From Ampelocalamus luodianensis (lineage: Eukaryota > Streptophyta > Magnoliopsida > Poales > Poaceae): a DNA stretch of 64,000 bases. The notes beneath the pieces were generated by a model. That model was not told the DNA's origin. It did no database searches and saw only the letters and a list, made by a program, of their open reading frames with translations. A program made the position numbers and the translations under genes. Location of the stretch: positions 44,271,564 through 44,335,563 of the forward strand of contig CM070619.1 of NCBI GenBank assembly GCA_036346255.1, read 5' to 3'. Positions within the stretch are counted from its first letter, which is position 1. Every line of letters begins with the position of its first letter. Positions 47,449 through 58,603 of this stretch are shown here, in pieces.

Positions 47449-47935
47449 CTAAGGCTGACTTTCATCTCGAGTTGGTAGTTGTCCAACCATCTCGAGGGAG
47501 CGACGGTCGCAGGAGTGCGCCATCTTCCTGTCACAATATATTGTGATTACTCCTTTGGGACCTGGCATCTTAAGACATTGATACCCATAATGAGTAGCTA
47601 TTAAGAATCTTGCCAAAGTAGGTCGTCCGAGTATGGCATTATATGCCGTATCGAAATCGACCACGTCAAAGGAGACTTTCTCTGTCCTGAAATTGCTTGG
47701 TGAGCCAAACGTTAGAGGAAGAGAAACTTGGCCAATTGGTTTGGCCGAGGACCCCGGTACGATTCCATGGAATTAATATTGTACCGGCCTTACCTTTGTC
47801 CTGGGTACCTGCATCTCGTCTAGGGTACTCGTAAACAGTATGTTTAGCGAGCTTCCACCATCAACTAAAACTCGATTGACTCGACAATTGTTGATGGTGG
47901 GTTCGACCACGATCGGGAATCGACCTGGCGTGTCG
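47449..47935 (-). pseudogene. Aspartic protease region
   Basis: On - one frame gives VLVDGGSSLNILF (about 47875-47840), the Tat form of the active-site D(T/S)G motif, here DGG. It continues to VDFDTAYNAILGRPTLARF in the frame 47664-47449. The second stretch is the flap/C-terminal block of Ty3-type proteases, which cleave the polyprotein. There is a stop near 47775. Confidence 0.75.
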
Positions 47936-48053
47936 AAGGGATCGGACAATCACCTTTCTCGAAAGTAATGGTGACTTCCAACCACTTCGGTAACTTATTG
48001 ACGAGAGGTGGGTCGATTGTATTTACCTCGCGTTCGACAGCTTTTAGCTGTCG

Positions 48054-49490
48054 TCATGACTCGTATGCCGACGATCCTCCATAGATGTGATCGATGGTAT
48101 GTTGTGGATCTTGGAACGGCATCTCCTCCTCGTCATCAAACTCCTTGCGTCCACTTGTTTGACCTATCTGTTCAAGAGTAGGAAGTGGCCCTTTGCCAGA
48201 GTAGTAGTCTTCGAGTTTTCGTAGGAAAACTTCGGCGATTCTGAATCCCGCCCTTCTTTTTATGAAAAGGGCACCACCTGGGTTTGTCATTTCTCCGATC
48301 TTGGCGCTTACCTTTGCCTCGATCGGGATTCTGCTTGGGGTTGCGTGGCTCTTTGTCACTTACGGCCAGGACCTCCTTAGAATCGGCAGTTGGAGATTTG
48401 TGTCTCTTTGCCTTGTTCTTGGACTTCTTGGTCTTTTATCCTTTTTCTTACCACCTTCGCCTGCCTCCTGAGGGGTATCATCTTCACGATCGATAGTATT
48501 GTTCCACTCGACTACTTCGGCAGCAGTCGCATATCTATCGGCCATCTTAAAGAGTTCGGCGACGGTGGCAAGTGGATGTAAAGCGATGTCCTCTGTTATC
48601 CTTCTGCTGCGGACTACCTGCTTGAAAGCCCTGATCACAGATGAGTCAGAAACTTCCGGAATAGAATTTTGAACCTGACTGAAGCACCTGATGAATTGTC
48701 GCAGTGTTTCATGATCATTCTATCTTATCCGGTGCAGGTCATCTTCCTTTCCAAGGCGATTGTAGGTGCCCTGAAAATTTGCTAGCAAAAGATCGCAAAG
48801 GTGCTGCCACGAGTAGATTGACTCGAATGGTTGGTTTAAAAGCCATGATCGAGTCGATCTTTCGAGTACAGTTGGAAGGTAATTCGCCATGACATGCTCT
48901 CCTCCTCCTACTGCTCGAATAGCTGTAGTGTAGATCTGGAGGAATTCGATGGGATTTTGAGTTCCATCAAACTTCTCCATGTTCGCTGGTCGAAACAGTC
49001 GACCAAATGAACCGCTCAAGTCGGTGGCAGCCCAACACCCCGAGATGACTTCTTGCCTCCTTCTTTGCAAAAAAGAAGGGTTAACATCACCGGGTGATCA
49101 TACTCGACGATATCTAGTTACGTTTGGGCTGGACCTATGAGAAGTCTCAGCTTTACGAGGGGAATACTCCTCGTATTCTACTTGCCGTCGTGCATTTCGT
49201 CCCGGAAGTGGTGAAAGATCACCTCTCCTGGGGGCTTGTCGGTCTCCAGATGTCCAATGAGCTTTCCTCAGGTCGGGAGAACGACGCGAGCGAGGGTCAT
49301 GTCGTCTCCCATGCGCTGAGTTATCCGAACGGCTGGCAGAAGACGGAGTCATACTGCTACGACTTCCTGATTGTGGTCGACGAAGACCCTCGAGTTTGGT
49401 CATCGTATTACGAAGCCTTTGTGTGATATTCTCTGCAAAGAGATCATACCCTAGTGCTCGAGCGAGTTCTTGGGTCAGATTTTCCAGCAA
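48054..49490 (-). pseudogene. Gag (capsid/nucleocapsid), fragmented
   Basis: Gag forms the virus-like particle. The middle frame (49070-48720) has the retrotransposon gag core: MEKFDGTQNPIEFLQIYTTA, VMANYLPTVLERSTRSWLLN and YSWQHLCDLLLANFQGTYN. Upstream, 49490-49098 is Arg/Ser-rich (RSRRSPDLRK). Downstream frames 48638-48360 and 48359-48054 carry FKMADRYATAAE and a Lys/Arg-rich tail. At least three frame breaks are present and I see no CCHC zinc knuckle. Confidence 0.82.
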
Positions 49491-49683
49491 GTCGTTGATG
49501 TGCTGGAGCTCTTGAGCTTCCTCCGACTAGAAATAAGCGTGCTCAGGAAGGTTTTTCTGAGCCGCTATTTTCTTCTGTCGGGTTGTCTCAGAATAACCTA
49601 TATCAGACCCCTGAGTTGGTTTTAATGAAGTGCGAGAATGTTGAGGATGTCCTGCACGTTCATTAAAGTGTTTGTCTCGTTCG

Positions 49684-50256
49684 TCAGCAGTGGCACCCCT
49701 GCCATTGCCACGAGGGGGACACCATTTGGCAACTTGGAGTAAACCCCTCTAGGTAGGGGAACTCTGGGTTATAACCGTCTCCGTCTGCAGGTGGATCCCT
49801 CGTCAGGATGGTTGGACTTAAAGGAATAGCGTGCTCGATCCTCTTATCTGCGGAATCACCCGGAGAAAGAGGACCATTAAATGTCGATGGAGCTCCGGAA
49901 TGATGGCTTCCAGAACCTATCTTGCCAAGTCGTACTGCCTTGGAGGGACTTGAACACTTAGACAAAAAACTCTCGTTGTGTTGCGAATCTGTCCCGAGGT
50001 AGCCCTGTTGGTGGTTGTGTTGACCCTTGCCCCCGAAGGAAGCTGGTTCCTCAGCTGGGCGTACTGTTGCGGGGGATGAGGATCCCTCCTGGACTCCGTT
50101 GGTGATGCAATCTCCGAGATCTGATAGAAGATCTCCAGAGGCGGCAATACCGTCAGATGATTCGATACTCGGCTCATAGTCGAAGCCGGCATCCATGTCG
50201 ACGTCTGCGTAATCGGCCAAGTCGAACCAATTCTCCTCGTTCCATTCTCCTGCCAT
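49684..50256 (-). CDS. Leader-encoded acidic N-terminal gag region, MAGEWNEENW
   Basis: An open frame runs from an upstream ATG at 50292; the ATG at 50256 (MAGEWNEENWFDLADYAD) is preferred because the conserved-looking reading begins there. It is acidic at the start and Ser/Pro-rich later, and it ends at 49684 before the gag fragment. It lies 50 nt inside the PBS. It could be the gag N-terminus or a separate small ORF; no domain is recognised. Confidence 0.5.
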   Translation of the reverse strand: MAGEWNEENWFDLADYADVDMDAGFDYEPSIESSDGIAASGDLLSDLGDCITNGVQEGSSSPATVRPAEEPASFGGKGQHNHQQGYLGTDSQHNESFLSKCSSPSKAVRLGKIGSGSHHSGAPSTFNGPLSPGDSADKRIEHAIPLSPTILTRDPPADGDGYNPEFPYLEGFTPSCQMVSPSWQWQGCHC

Positions 50257-50305
50257 GATAGCATCAAAGAGAAAAGAAAGAACTGTTGACAAGGAATTAC
50301 CAGAA

Positions 50306-50325
50306 GATCCCCACGATCGGCGCCA
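50306..50325 (-). promoter_or_regulatory. Primer binding site, tRNA-Asp-like
   Basis: On - the sequence two nt from the LTR end reads TGGCGCCGATCGTGGGGATC. From memory this fits the complement of plant tRNA-Asp at most positions, with a few mismatches in the middle. Tat elements often use this class of primer. Confidence 0.75.
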
Positions 50326-50327
50326 AC

Positions 50328-51002
50328 TGTCGGTGTTTTAGAATCGATCTTATGTAAAGATTGTTTGATTCAAGGGGTCTCCACAATTGATCACGCAGAC
50401 GAAAGAGACACATGGATTTTTATACAGGTTCGGGCCTTCTCAGGTGAGAATAACAACCCTACTCCTGTGTGTGTTGTATTGGGTATCTGGATTACAATCA
50501 GCGGAAGGTATTACCCTAATCTCTGCTCTCGATCGTCCTTCCAAAAAGCCTCTCTCCTCTCACTTGTATCTAAAAGATACCTATTTATACTATCTTTGTT
50601 GGGGCGGTTGTCGTTCGAGCCAATTAGGCGCTCATTATTGCGTAATAATGAGAGTAATTACGAGTAGTAACCCCCACGTTATTCAACGGTTACGATCGAG
50701 ATAGTAGGAATTATCGGTAGTTATTTGGGTATAACTACGTAATTTGATCGCCAGATCTCACTAGTAAATGGGCCTTCTGACGAGTGGACCCAGCTAATTG
50801 TGAGGATGTCGTAGCAGGACTAGTCGTAGCAGAGCTAATCGTAGCAGAACTTACGATTAAGGGTAGTCGTAGAAAGAGCTTACGATCGCATGCGGTCGTA
50901 GAAAAGACTTATGACCGGACGTAATCGTAATAGGACTTACGATTACGCTATAGTCGTAGAAATACTTACGACTAGGGGGGTGGTCGTAGAAGAGCTTACG
51001 AT
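50328..51002 (-). repeat. Tat element 5' LTR, truncated
   Basis: It matches 33842-34515 closely, including the palindrome array (about 50820-51000), but homology stops at about 51002 in the last unit. The final 110 bp or so that the left copy has (34517-34627) is missing, so the element's outer 5' end has been deleted or replaced. Confidence 0.88.
50820..51002. repeat. TCGTA/TACGA palindrome array, right LTR
   Basis: This is the counterpart of 34359-34529, with TAATCGTAGCAGAACTTACG, TAGTCGTAGAAAGAGCTTAC, CGGTCGTAGAAAAGACTTAT with GACCG, and TAGTCGTAGAAATACTTACG. In the fourth unit the arms are intact here but imperfect in the left LTR. Confidence 0.87.
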
Positions 51003-52320
51003 GATGTAATGTATTTTACCATGCATTGGATGAGAAAGAGAGAGACCAACAGGAAGAGAGAGAGAGAAAGATAGGTGGTGAGGCTTGAGGAGGATGGGAA
51101 AGATGCACCAGAGGGCTTCTTTCAAAATGGGCGGAGGCCGAAGTGGAAGTGGGGCATCTCCCATGGCTCACATCCAAAATATCATATTTTCAATACATAG
51201 AGCATTTTCGTCTAATATGCCCAAATAAAATAGTCGGAAACAGACCATATGGTCAAGATCAAACACCAATAAAGTGCCTTGTAGTGGAGATATATAGAAG
51301 ATACGCAACTGATTGGGGCACGCGTCTTAGTATTTGGCCTCGTCATCGTCTCATAATCCAAACATAGGCAGATGACTGTGTACAGGCCATAGTATTCGGC
51401 CTCATCATCGTCTAGAAATCCAGACATAGAAGTGACCAATTGCCGAATCATCGTCTTCGAATTGATAGTGCCCAACAAACAAGGGTGAGTACTTTTGTAC
51501 TCTCCAAGACTTTCCAAATGCTAGTTTCCAATACGATAGTAATTTCCTAACAACATTGTAAAGGGGAATTTGAATATACGTAAAGTAAGTAACAAGTAAT
51601 CATAAACATAATTTGATGAGTGTAGGCCTCCATTGCCTACACTAATAAAATGGCACCCGCCAACAAATTATTCTCATTTGTCTCTGTTCACCTTAAACCA
51701 TTCTCTCCAAATCACTTTTCCAAAATACAGAATCTAACAAGTGTGGCTTTTCCTTGCAATGTTATATCTGAGATCACGTCTATTCGAATAGATTTTACAC
51801 TCTGCAGAGCATGCACACTTTATCCATAAGATATAGTTAACTCACTATACCGGCTATATGACTCACCATATTAGCAGTATGGTGATTGAGCGATTACAAC
51901 AAGGCTTTGCAATACTTTCCCAAACATGCATCAACCTGTCCGATGAGGGGATTACAGCAAGGCCTTTGCAATACTTGCCCAAACATCAACCTGTTCGATG
52001 AGGGAATCCCTAACACTGGGACGCGACAGGACATGTCCCAAAATGCTCCCTTGCCCAGGTTGCATTTTAAATCAGGGGCTCACCTACTCACCATTTTGTG
52101 TCGGTAAGCCTTGCATACAAACGCAAGAACCCATTCGAACATGTACATTTACCATCTTCCGCACACTAGTCTACATTCAATTCTAGAACTCGATCGATAA
52201 ATTACTCGGCTAAGTCCTTCACAGTTCACACGCTTAGAACTAGTGGTTGTACGAAATATGCTCGGATCAACAGCACTTGAGGCTGGTCCTTAATGCACTT
52301 TCTCAACTAGGATGATTCAG
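51003..52320 (-). repeat. Old TGTAAC-family LTR relic
   Basis: From about 51470 the order matches the - orientation LTRs: GGGTGAGTACTTTTGTACT, then CTATTCGAATAG at 51780-51791 followed by TTTTACACTCTGCAGAG, as in the 9260-12374 LTR. An internal tandem duplication of about 57 bp (51892-52005, 'CAAGGC(C)TTTGCAATACTT') is present. Neither end is preserved. The first 140 bp (GA-rich) shows nothing recognisable. Confidence 0.6.
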
Positions 52321-52688
52321 AAGAACACGGCTGAGTTTTTTTTGTTCTAGGTACAAAACAGGAGGAGCACTCTTGGCAGTTTTATTACGGACTGCGAGCC
52401 ATTCAGATTCAGTGCCGACCAACTTCCGTCGCATAGCATTCCAAGACAAAAAAAACAGTCCGAAGACCGGGAGGTGCGTGCCGCGTACTACACGTGCGTT
52501 TACCTCTGGTCTTCTTTCATGAAGCGTTAATGGGGTGGGCAGGAAATGGAATTTCGTTGCAAAGCGAGCGCACAATGGCACCATATGCCCATAGTTAGTC
52601 CAACACTCGTCTCAGTCACCGGCCGGCCGGAGACTTCACTCCGACGACCAACGTGAGTACGTACGTCACGGAAGAGACGTACATGCAT

Positions 52689-53060
52689 CCAGATTAGCGG
52701 TCGCTCTTTTCCTCTCCCTCCTCCTCCCCATGCTGCTGCTGCCGCCATATATTGTTCCTCTCCCAACCGACGGTGGCTGTCATTAATCCTGCATATATAT
52801 GATCCTGCAAGTACAGCAGGACCGTGGTCTGGTGAGCACGTTTCCTTCAACTATATTCATTTGCTTGATCGTGATTCGTGATGTCCTCCAGATTAGCGTG
52901 CGCTCTTTTCCTCTCCCTCCTCCTCCTCCCCCTGCTGCTGCTGTCGCCATTGTTCCTCTCCCAACCGACGGTGGCTGTTATTAATCATGCATATGATCCG
53001 GTGTCAGGTGAGCACGTTTCCTTGAAATATATTCATTTGCCTGATCGTGATTCGTGACGG
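52689..53060 (+). repeat. 199-bp direct duplication containing a signal-peptide exon
   Basis: Unit 1 starts at 52689 and unit 2 at 52888, both with CCAGATTAGCG, then CGCTCTTTTCCTCTCCCTCC, CCCAACCGACGGTGGCTGT and GTGAGCACGTTTCCTT. The copies differ by small indels, and only unit 2 keeps an in-frame ATG. Confidence 0.85.
52881..53007 (+). CDS. Possible first exon with secretory signal peptide
   Basis: From the ATG at 52881 the frame reads MSSRLACALFLSLLLLPLLL, a further hydrophobic stretch and a polar end (NHAYDPVS). It then meets a consensus splice donor CAG/GTGAGC at 53008. The leucine-rich core and following small residues fit a cleavable signal peptide. No downstream exon was recognised before the Stowaway MITE at 53096, so this is a gene fragment or the start of an unrecognised small secreted protein. 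The upstream copy is broken. Confidence 0.4.
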
Positions 53061-53095
53061 TATTTTTTTTTTTTTTGCAAGGCTGATAGTAATTA

Positions 53096-53315
53096 CTCTC
53101 CCTCGTCATAAAAGAGTGACAATTTTGATCAAAGATATTGTTTAAAACGTTTAGTTTAGATATATGAAAATGATACGAGTGAATTTGTTTTAAAAAATAC
53201 TTCCTTAATATTTCACTTACAACTTTTTGTCAAATATATAATAAGAGGATTCAGTAATCAAAAGAGCATCTTGTTGACATTAAAAAGTAAAAAATGACAA
53301 TTTTTTTTACTGGAG
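53096..53315. mobile_element. Stowaway-type MITE, TSD TA
   Basis: The left end CTCTCCCTCGTCATAAAAGA and the right end (on -) CTCCAGTAAAAAAAATTGTC resemble the CTCCCTCCGTCCCA-type ends of Stowaway elements. The interior has TTGTCAAATATATAATA and ATGACAATTTT as in that family. It is flanked by TA (53094-53095, 53316-53317). It is small, AT-rich and non-coding. Confidence 0.72.
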
Positions 53316-53334
53316 TATTAATTTAACAAACATC

Positions 53335-53530
53335 TTTTTTTTTTGTACCAAAGGAAAAAATGCCCAGCTTTATTGAGAAAGCTAGAAATATATGTTTTGC
53401 TGGGGATAACCAGCTTTGACAAACTTGATTTTCGGATCAAACAGTGGAGGACCAGAATTTTTGGGATGAGTGTTCAGATTATTGTCCACAATAGCAAAAA
53501 TCAAATTACAAATTATCCGTGTTAGACACA
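53335..53530 (-). mobile_element. Probable non-LTR retroelement tail
   Basis: A T10 run (53335-53344) read on - is a poly(A) tail preceded by CAATAAAGCTGGGC, a polyadenylation-like signal. Upstream sequence is short and carries no domain. No TSD was resolved. Confidence 0.35.
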
Positions 53531-54000
53531 TCTCAACTAATTAAGAGAAATTACAAAATAATTAAAGAAAAATTTATTGAATTGGGAATTAGATATTAGG
53601 GATTGGGACCTAGGAATCGAGGAATGTACTGCCGTTGATGTGTACGGCCTACCCCGCCACGCGCTCTGGACCTTGGCTCCTAGGCGGCTCGGCTAGGCTC
53701 TGCTCGGTACTCCACGTCGCCAGCTTGCTTGGCGCTTGCTGCCCTGCTCCTATCTCCTAGCCGACACGCCGCCGTAGAGGCCATGCCGAAGCCCAAGAGC
53801 CGCCCTCGCCACCAAGTTGCCTCATGTGAAGCCCGGTTGCCTCATGGACTCGTGCGCCAGTGCCACCTGATGGCCAGAGAGAGAGAGGTCTCCAAATGTG
53901 CTGAAAGTTGTTAAGATGGCGGGCTAGGCCGCACTATACTTAAATAGGGTATTTCGCAAACAAACAAAAAAAAGGTGTTCAAATGAACACCATGAACAAT
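53531..54000. other. No gene recognised
   Basis: AT-rich, then GC-rich sequence (53640-53900) with one short frame (53729-53914) lacking any motif. The inverted GGTGTTCA/TGAACACC at about 53973-53988 may be the edge of the following LINE piece. Confidence 0.4.
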
Positions 54001-54440
54001 ACTAGGTCCGCCCCTGCAACGCCCACAGCCCCACATCACAAAAAAGAAACCCTCTAAACGAATCACCTCTAAAGACCTGGATAGAGACAACTAGAAAAAG
54101 ATTACACTACAGCTCTGAAAACGGACATAACAACCACATGACATGACCACTAACTCCAGAATTACAAAGAACAAGAAGCCATTTATCCTACGCCCTCCCG
54201 TATAGCTGTTGAGTAAGAAGGTAGGTGTCCCAGCCTTAACTGAAGACGATCCATAGCTTCTGCCACCACCCGCATGCGTTTTCGAGGCACTAGAATCTTC
54301 CATTGCTGCATAAAGGATAGAGCTGGATAAGAGACGTAGATTGGAGAGGAGCACAAACCTTCTTGGGACACCATGCCATTGCGCGTGCGCCAGAGAGCCC
54401 ACGCTATAACAGGAAGAACATAAGTGGCACCAAGTTTCGT
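54001..54440 (-). pseudogene. LINE ORF2 C-terminus and 3' UTR
   Basis: On - the frame reads WALWRTRNGMVSQEGLCSSP then ALSFMQQWKILVPRKRMRVV, the tail of plant L1-type ORF2 after the zinc-binding RVT region (the W.(L/I)W..RN pattern). It passes into a non-coding 3' region toward 54001. The rest of the LINE is absent. Confidence 0.55.
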
Positions 54441-57137
54441 TGAGATCCCTCCTCCCCCAACCAGACGTTGGATGATGAAATCATCTCTAGATAGAGTTAA
54501 ATTTCGAGTTCAAATTGAATTTATGTTGGAAGAAACGAAAAAAAAATCCCTGACAAACTTTAAGTTGAAAGAACATTATGCAGCAGATCAAACTGGTCAA
54601 TTGCCCGTGTGTTGTTGCGGATCAAAAGAATCATATTTAGATGATCAAAGGACAACTCTTAACATTTTGCATTTTAGGCAAACATTTTTTTGAAGCCCAT
54701 ACATTTCTACACATTACTCATTAGTCCAAAATTTTGCTTTTAGAACCCTATAATCATAAAATAAAAAAATAATAAAAAAAAAAGTGATTACAACCACACC
54801 CCCACGACGTGATAGTGTGAAAATGATTACAACCACCCCCCATCCGTAGTCTCTGCCGTCCCTATTAACGCCGCAAGCTCTTTCTTTACACCTACACCAA
54901 CACTTCGAGCCATCGCTACCCTACTCAACCTGCATCGCGCCTCCATCACGGTGCTCGGATGAGCTCCCCACTAGCCTGCACTTTGCCTTACTGTTCCGCC
55001 ACCAAGCCCAGCCTACGTCGCGCTCTCAGCTCTGCCTGGCCCACCTCGCACCTTTGCCACCTTCGTGTGATGTTTTGTAGCCGAACTCTGTGATCTAACT
55101 GAAACACAAACAATTCAAAAGTCAAACCTAAGCAACTTCAATAAAAAAAAAAAATGAGTAAATTAAAATCGCACGTATTGGAGTAAGTGGGACAAAATGC
55201 ACGGCTTCAGTCAAAACTCGCAAGATTAATTCCCGTTACAATTAGCACATGTACAACAATCCTGATCAGAACTCAAAAGAAACCCTGACTTTTGAACTGT
55301 ACCAAGTTCCGAATTAGCTTCTTAGGCTGGTCATTCGCCTGCACAAGCTTCACCTGGTCACCTTCACGGTATAATTCTGCTACATCTTCTCAACTTGTGG
55401 GAAATGATTATAGAAAAGACATTTGTCGGAGCTGCGACAGACTCACGATCATGTATCTAATTAACCAAAAGGATGAATTAATTAGGCCATTAAGCCAACA
55501 TAACAGTTACATGGTAAATTGATTGATCTTAGTAGTTTAGATGGAATATCTTTCTCTCAGGGAGCGAATATTGGTAAACAACACAACGATGAAGATCTTG
55601 TAGGAGCCAAAATCACAGAACAATGGCCGTCATCGTGTGCATGGACCGGATCAGCGGCCACCATGAGCACGCACGCTGGAACGCCACACGTTGAAGTCAC
55701 CGCTGCTCATGGTTGTCAATCCCCTCCACGCCGGGCCGCCGCCGGCCGGGACGCCGACCGCCTCCCAGGCCTTCAGCCCCTGGCTCCCCGCTGGGCGCTG
55801 CCCGGCATGGCCACCGAGTCGCCGCGCCGACCGGCTCCCCCTCCACGCCGGGCCACCGACCGCCTCCCCATCGGCAGCTCTGCCCTTAGCCCTAGTCGAC
55901 GCTGGCCGCCTCCCTCTAAGTCTCTCACTCACTCTCGAGTCTGCGGTCGTCTCCCTCTGAGTCTCTCACCTTATCTGAATATATGTTATCTCTAATTGGG
56001 TATTTGGGCCGGCAGCCGACTGGGCCTTAAGGCTTAAGCCACATGCCTCCATGCTCCAAGAATCCTAGAAGAGCTCACACGGCCAGGCTTTCTTCAACCT
56101 CCAGACTCCAACAGTCAGAACGCCGCACCAGCAGTCAGTCAGGACGACGCAGAGCACCTGGTACCAGGGGTCCGGTGGTGGGGAGAGGGGGTGCTCGAGC
56201 ACCTACTAGCACCCACGGTGGATTCGCCCCTGGTTGTCATCACGAATCGAAGTCCCTACAGGTTGGATTGCCGTCACCACCACTCGTTGGCCGCTGCGTA
56301 CGCATCCAGCAGCTCCTTACAGAGCTTTATGCATGGCTGCCACCGTCACTACTGCCACTGAGTCACAGTATGGCCGTGCAGGACAGGGATGCGTGACAGC
56401 GTGAGCAAGACGCAACAGTCTGGAGGACGACAACGATACACCTAAGACGATGGGGACGATCGAGCGGCAGCGCGCGGGAGTATGGAATAGAAAGAGATCC
56501 TAGAGAAAACTCATTGACGTTTAGATAGGATCTTTTTAGATGCGTTTAGATAGGAGTTGGTTGTTGAGGAGAGACAAAGAGGCACGGACAGTTGTGGCTA
56601 GGGCACGGTTTAGTTGAGGAAAGGGGCGCACGAGGAGTTCACAAGAAGGTAGATCGAGCGCAAGGAAAGACCCACACGTCGGCACACAAATTTTTTACAA
56701 GGAGAAGGGAAAGGAGAACGCATCAGTTACTACCACTAGTCTTTTTAAGTAGTAAAGATAAAGATATAATACGAACATGCCTCCACTCGGCCCACATGTC
56801 GGTCACTGTTCCTATCCCACACCACAATGTATCAATACAAGTGGCTACATGGCCTACGGCCCAATCACAGATGACCATTACGCCCTCCAGCCGCTTGCTC
56901 TGTATTGTTCCTCTTCTTGTATTTCCTCCTGCCTCCCGTGCTCTAGGTTATCCTGTTGCTACCTTCATAGCGGCCTTCGCAACCAAACCACTGGGAACAA
57001 TAAGCTGCATTGCCTCTAGGTTATCCTGTTGCTGGGCCTGTCCTACCTTAGGCTTATGTATCCATGGCACTACAGGAAAATTTAATGTTTTTTCTTCTGT
57101 TTCTCTAACTCCTGCCAACATATTGTTTTTGCTGCAG
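54441..57137. other. No intact gene; mixed unclassified sequence
   Basis: AT-rich to about 54850, a weakly genic-looking C-rich stretch 54860-55080, then 55600-55990 GC-rich frames with no domain, and 56040-56400 another GC-rich stretch. Frame 56592-57212 is open for 206 codons but low in motif content. The direct repeat CTCTAGGTTATCCTGTTGCT occurs at about 56940 and 57013. Nothing further can be supported. Confidence 0.4.
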
Positions 57138-57208
57138 GTCCTGGAAGAGGTCAGGGTCCTCCTTGTAATAGATGTAAATATGTTGGCGCTTGTCCATGGT
57201 GTGGGTAA
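57138..57208 (+). CDS. Short Cys-rich terminal exon candidate
   Basis: After a pyrimidine tract and TGCTGCAG acceptor at 57137 the frame reads GPGRGQGPPCNRCKYVGACP then WCG and a stop. The spacing C-x2-C-x5-C-x2-C could bind one zinc ion. No upstream exon is convincing. It may be chance; recorded because acceptor, frame, motif and stop fall together. Confidence 0.25.
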
Positions 57209-58323
57209 TTAATCTCGTGCAACTGGAGCAATGAGAATTTAATTAGGCAGTCTACTCGTATGGCTATGACCTCTGGCGTGTGGACAAATGCAAGACTAGC
57301 CACACTCATATGGACAATAAAACCAGCAATGTTTCTACAGTAGTTTGTGCGGTATTACTGTAGAGCACTGCATCAACTGGCTCGAAATATTGTGCGGTTG
57401 TACCTATAGTGCTCCTCTACAACACTGTAGAGGACCCGGAACCCAAAAAAATGTAGTGGTCGCAATATATTAGCCGTGACACGATGAATATATATCTTGG
57501 GTGTATATATACAGCAGAACACGAGAAAATTTCTAATTAAATAGCACAGTTGTGATATTTAAAAATACTAAAAATCAAAGCATTTTCTGGTCTTAATTTT
57601 GTTCATGGTTTGGTTATTTGTCAATGATTCTCTGTCAAATGTTTGGTATTGTTGCAATATATATCTGGAAGAAATTAACCTGAATTTTGAATTTGCTCTG
57701 AGCGCTCGAAAAGCAAACTCAATACAAGTGGATGGATAAATGTTTTTTTGCACCCTTTAGAAACTTTCCCGTGAACTCATCTTTGGGTTATGCTGTGGGT
57801 GTGTCTAGGGGGCAATTTTTTTTTTCTTTTCACATATCAGGTACATTGAACACCGTTGGATGCCCTCAAGATTTGCGGCAAACCCTAGTATAATATCTTC
57901 AATGGCGCACAAAATTTTAAATGGAGGCCTGCTAAATTAAAAATAATATCTTCACAATCGTTCTGAAAGTCTTTTATGTTGATTTGGTTTTCAAATGAAA
58001 GTGGTTTCCATAATTGTCCACAGCTCATGGTTTGTACATGGAGAAAGTTCATACGACACCTAAAAAATAGCAAAAGTCAATTTTCACCTCTGGAAACGGA
58101 ACCGTCGAAATAACGCCCTAAACTTTAATACTTAGGCCAATGTCAACTGTGACCCTTGTATTGACTGTGGTTTTGCCATGCCATGTAGCTGAAAGCCGCC
58201 GCGGTCACTTCTTCTGTGCCACTGCGGTCAATGGATCTGCAGCAACGTTTCGTCGCATCTTCTCCATGGATGTCCACTTTCTCCACTTCTAAGTCAGCAC
58301 GACCACAGAGAGGCAACGATGTT
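57209..58323. other. No gene recognised
   Basis: Mostly AT-rich. The region 57320-57460 has repeated 'ACTGTAGAG' and 'TGTGCGGT' motifs. From 58080 to 58320 there is mixed sequence without a frame of note. Confidence 0.45.
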
Positions 58324-58326
58324 TTA

Positions 58327-58600
58327 GGGTATGTACAATGATATAGATAACGATTATCTATAGTATATCTTTATATCATCTATATACATCACAAAAAATA
58401 GTTCCTATAACAAATTGTCTTTTTACATATCTCTATAGACAACTTCCGTCATATATAATGTGTCTTGTGTTTCGTGTTATAAACGACTATTACATAAGAG
58501 ACTGCTTAATTCTCTATACTTCCCCTCTCTTATCCACTTCATCTAATGTCCTACGTGACAAGTTTTACAGACAACTGACATCGCACTATTGTACATACTC
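58327..58600. mobile_element. Tourist-like MITE, 274 bp, TSD TTA
   Basis: The left end GGGTATGTACAATGATATAG and the right end (on -) GAGTATGTACAATAGTGCGA are inverted copies over about 13 nt. TTA flanks both sides (58324-58326, 58601-58603). The small size and the AT-rich interior full of TATAGA runs fit PIF/Tourist MITEs. Confidence 0.8.
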
Positions 58601-58603
58601 TTA

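Larger units (their letters stand above)
33842..51002 (-). mobile_element. Tat-lineage Ty3 retrotransposon with antisense gene
   Basis: On - the order is 5' LTR (truncated), PBS for tRNA-Asp, leader ORF, gag, protease, RT/RNase H, extra plant-type RNase H, integrase without chromodomain, a 9.6-kb 3' region with a gene on the other strand, polypurine tract, and 3' LTR. The second RNase H and the long post-integrase region mark the Tat branch. It landed in the hAT transposase and later received the solo LTR 37937-42232. Without that, the element is about 12.9 kb. Several frameshifts in gag, RT and integrase make it non-autonomous now. Confidence 0.9.

Noticed and set aside
55519..55995. 158-codon frame on + with frames on - of similar size.
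   Set aside because: GC-rich low-complexity sequence; no motif in any frame.
57068..57080. CACTACAGGAAAA, resembling a CACTA transposon end.
   Set aside because: No inverted partner, no 3-bp TSD and no subterminal repeats nearby; a 13-nt match alone is weak.
56592..57212. 206-codon frame on +.
   Set aside because: No domain, mixed composition, and the one interesting motif (57138-57208) is in another frame.
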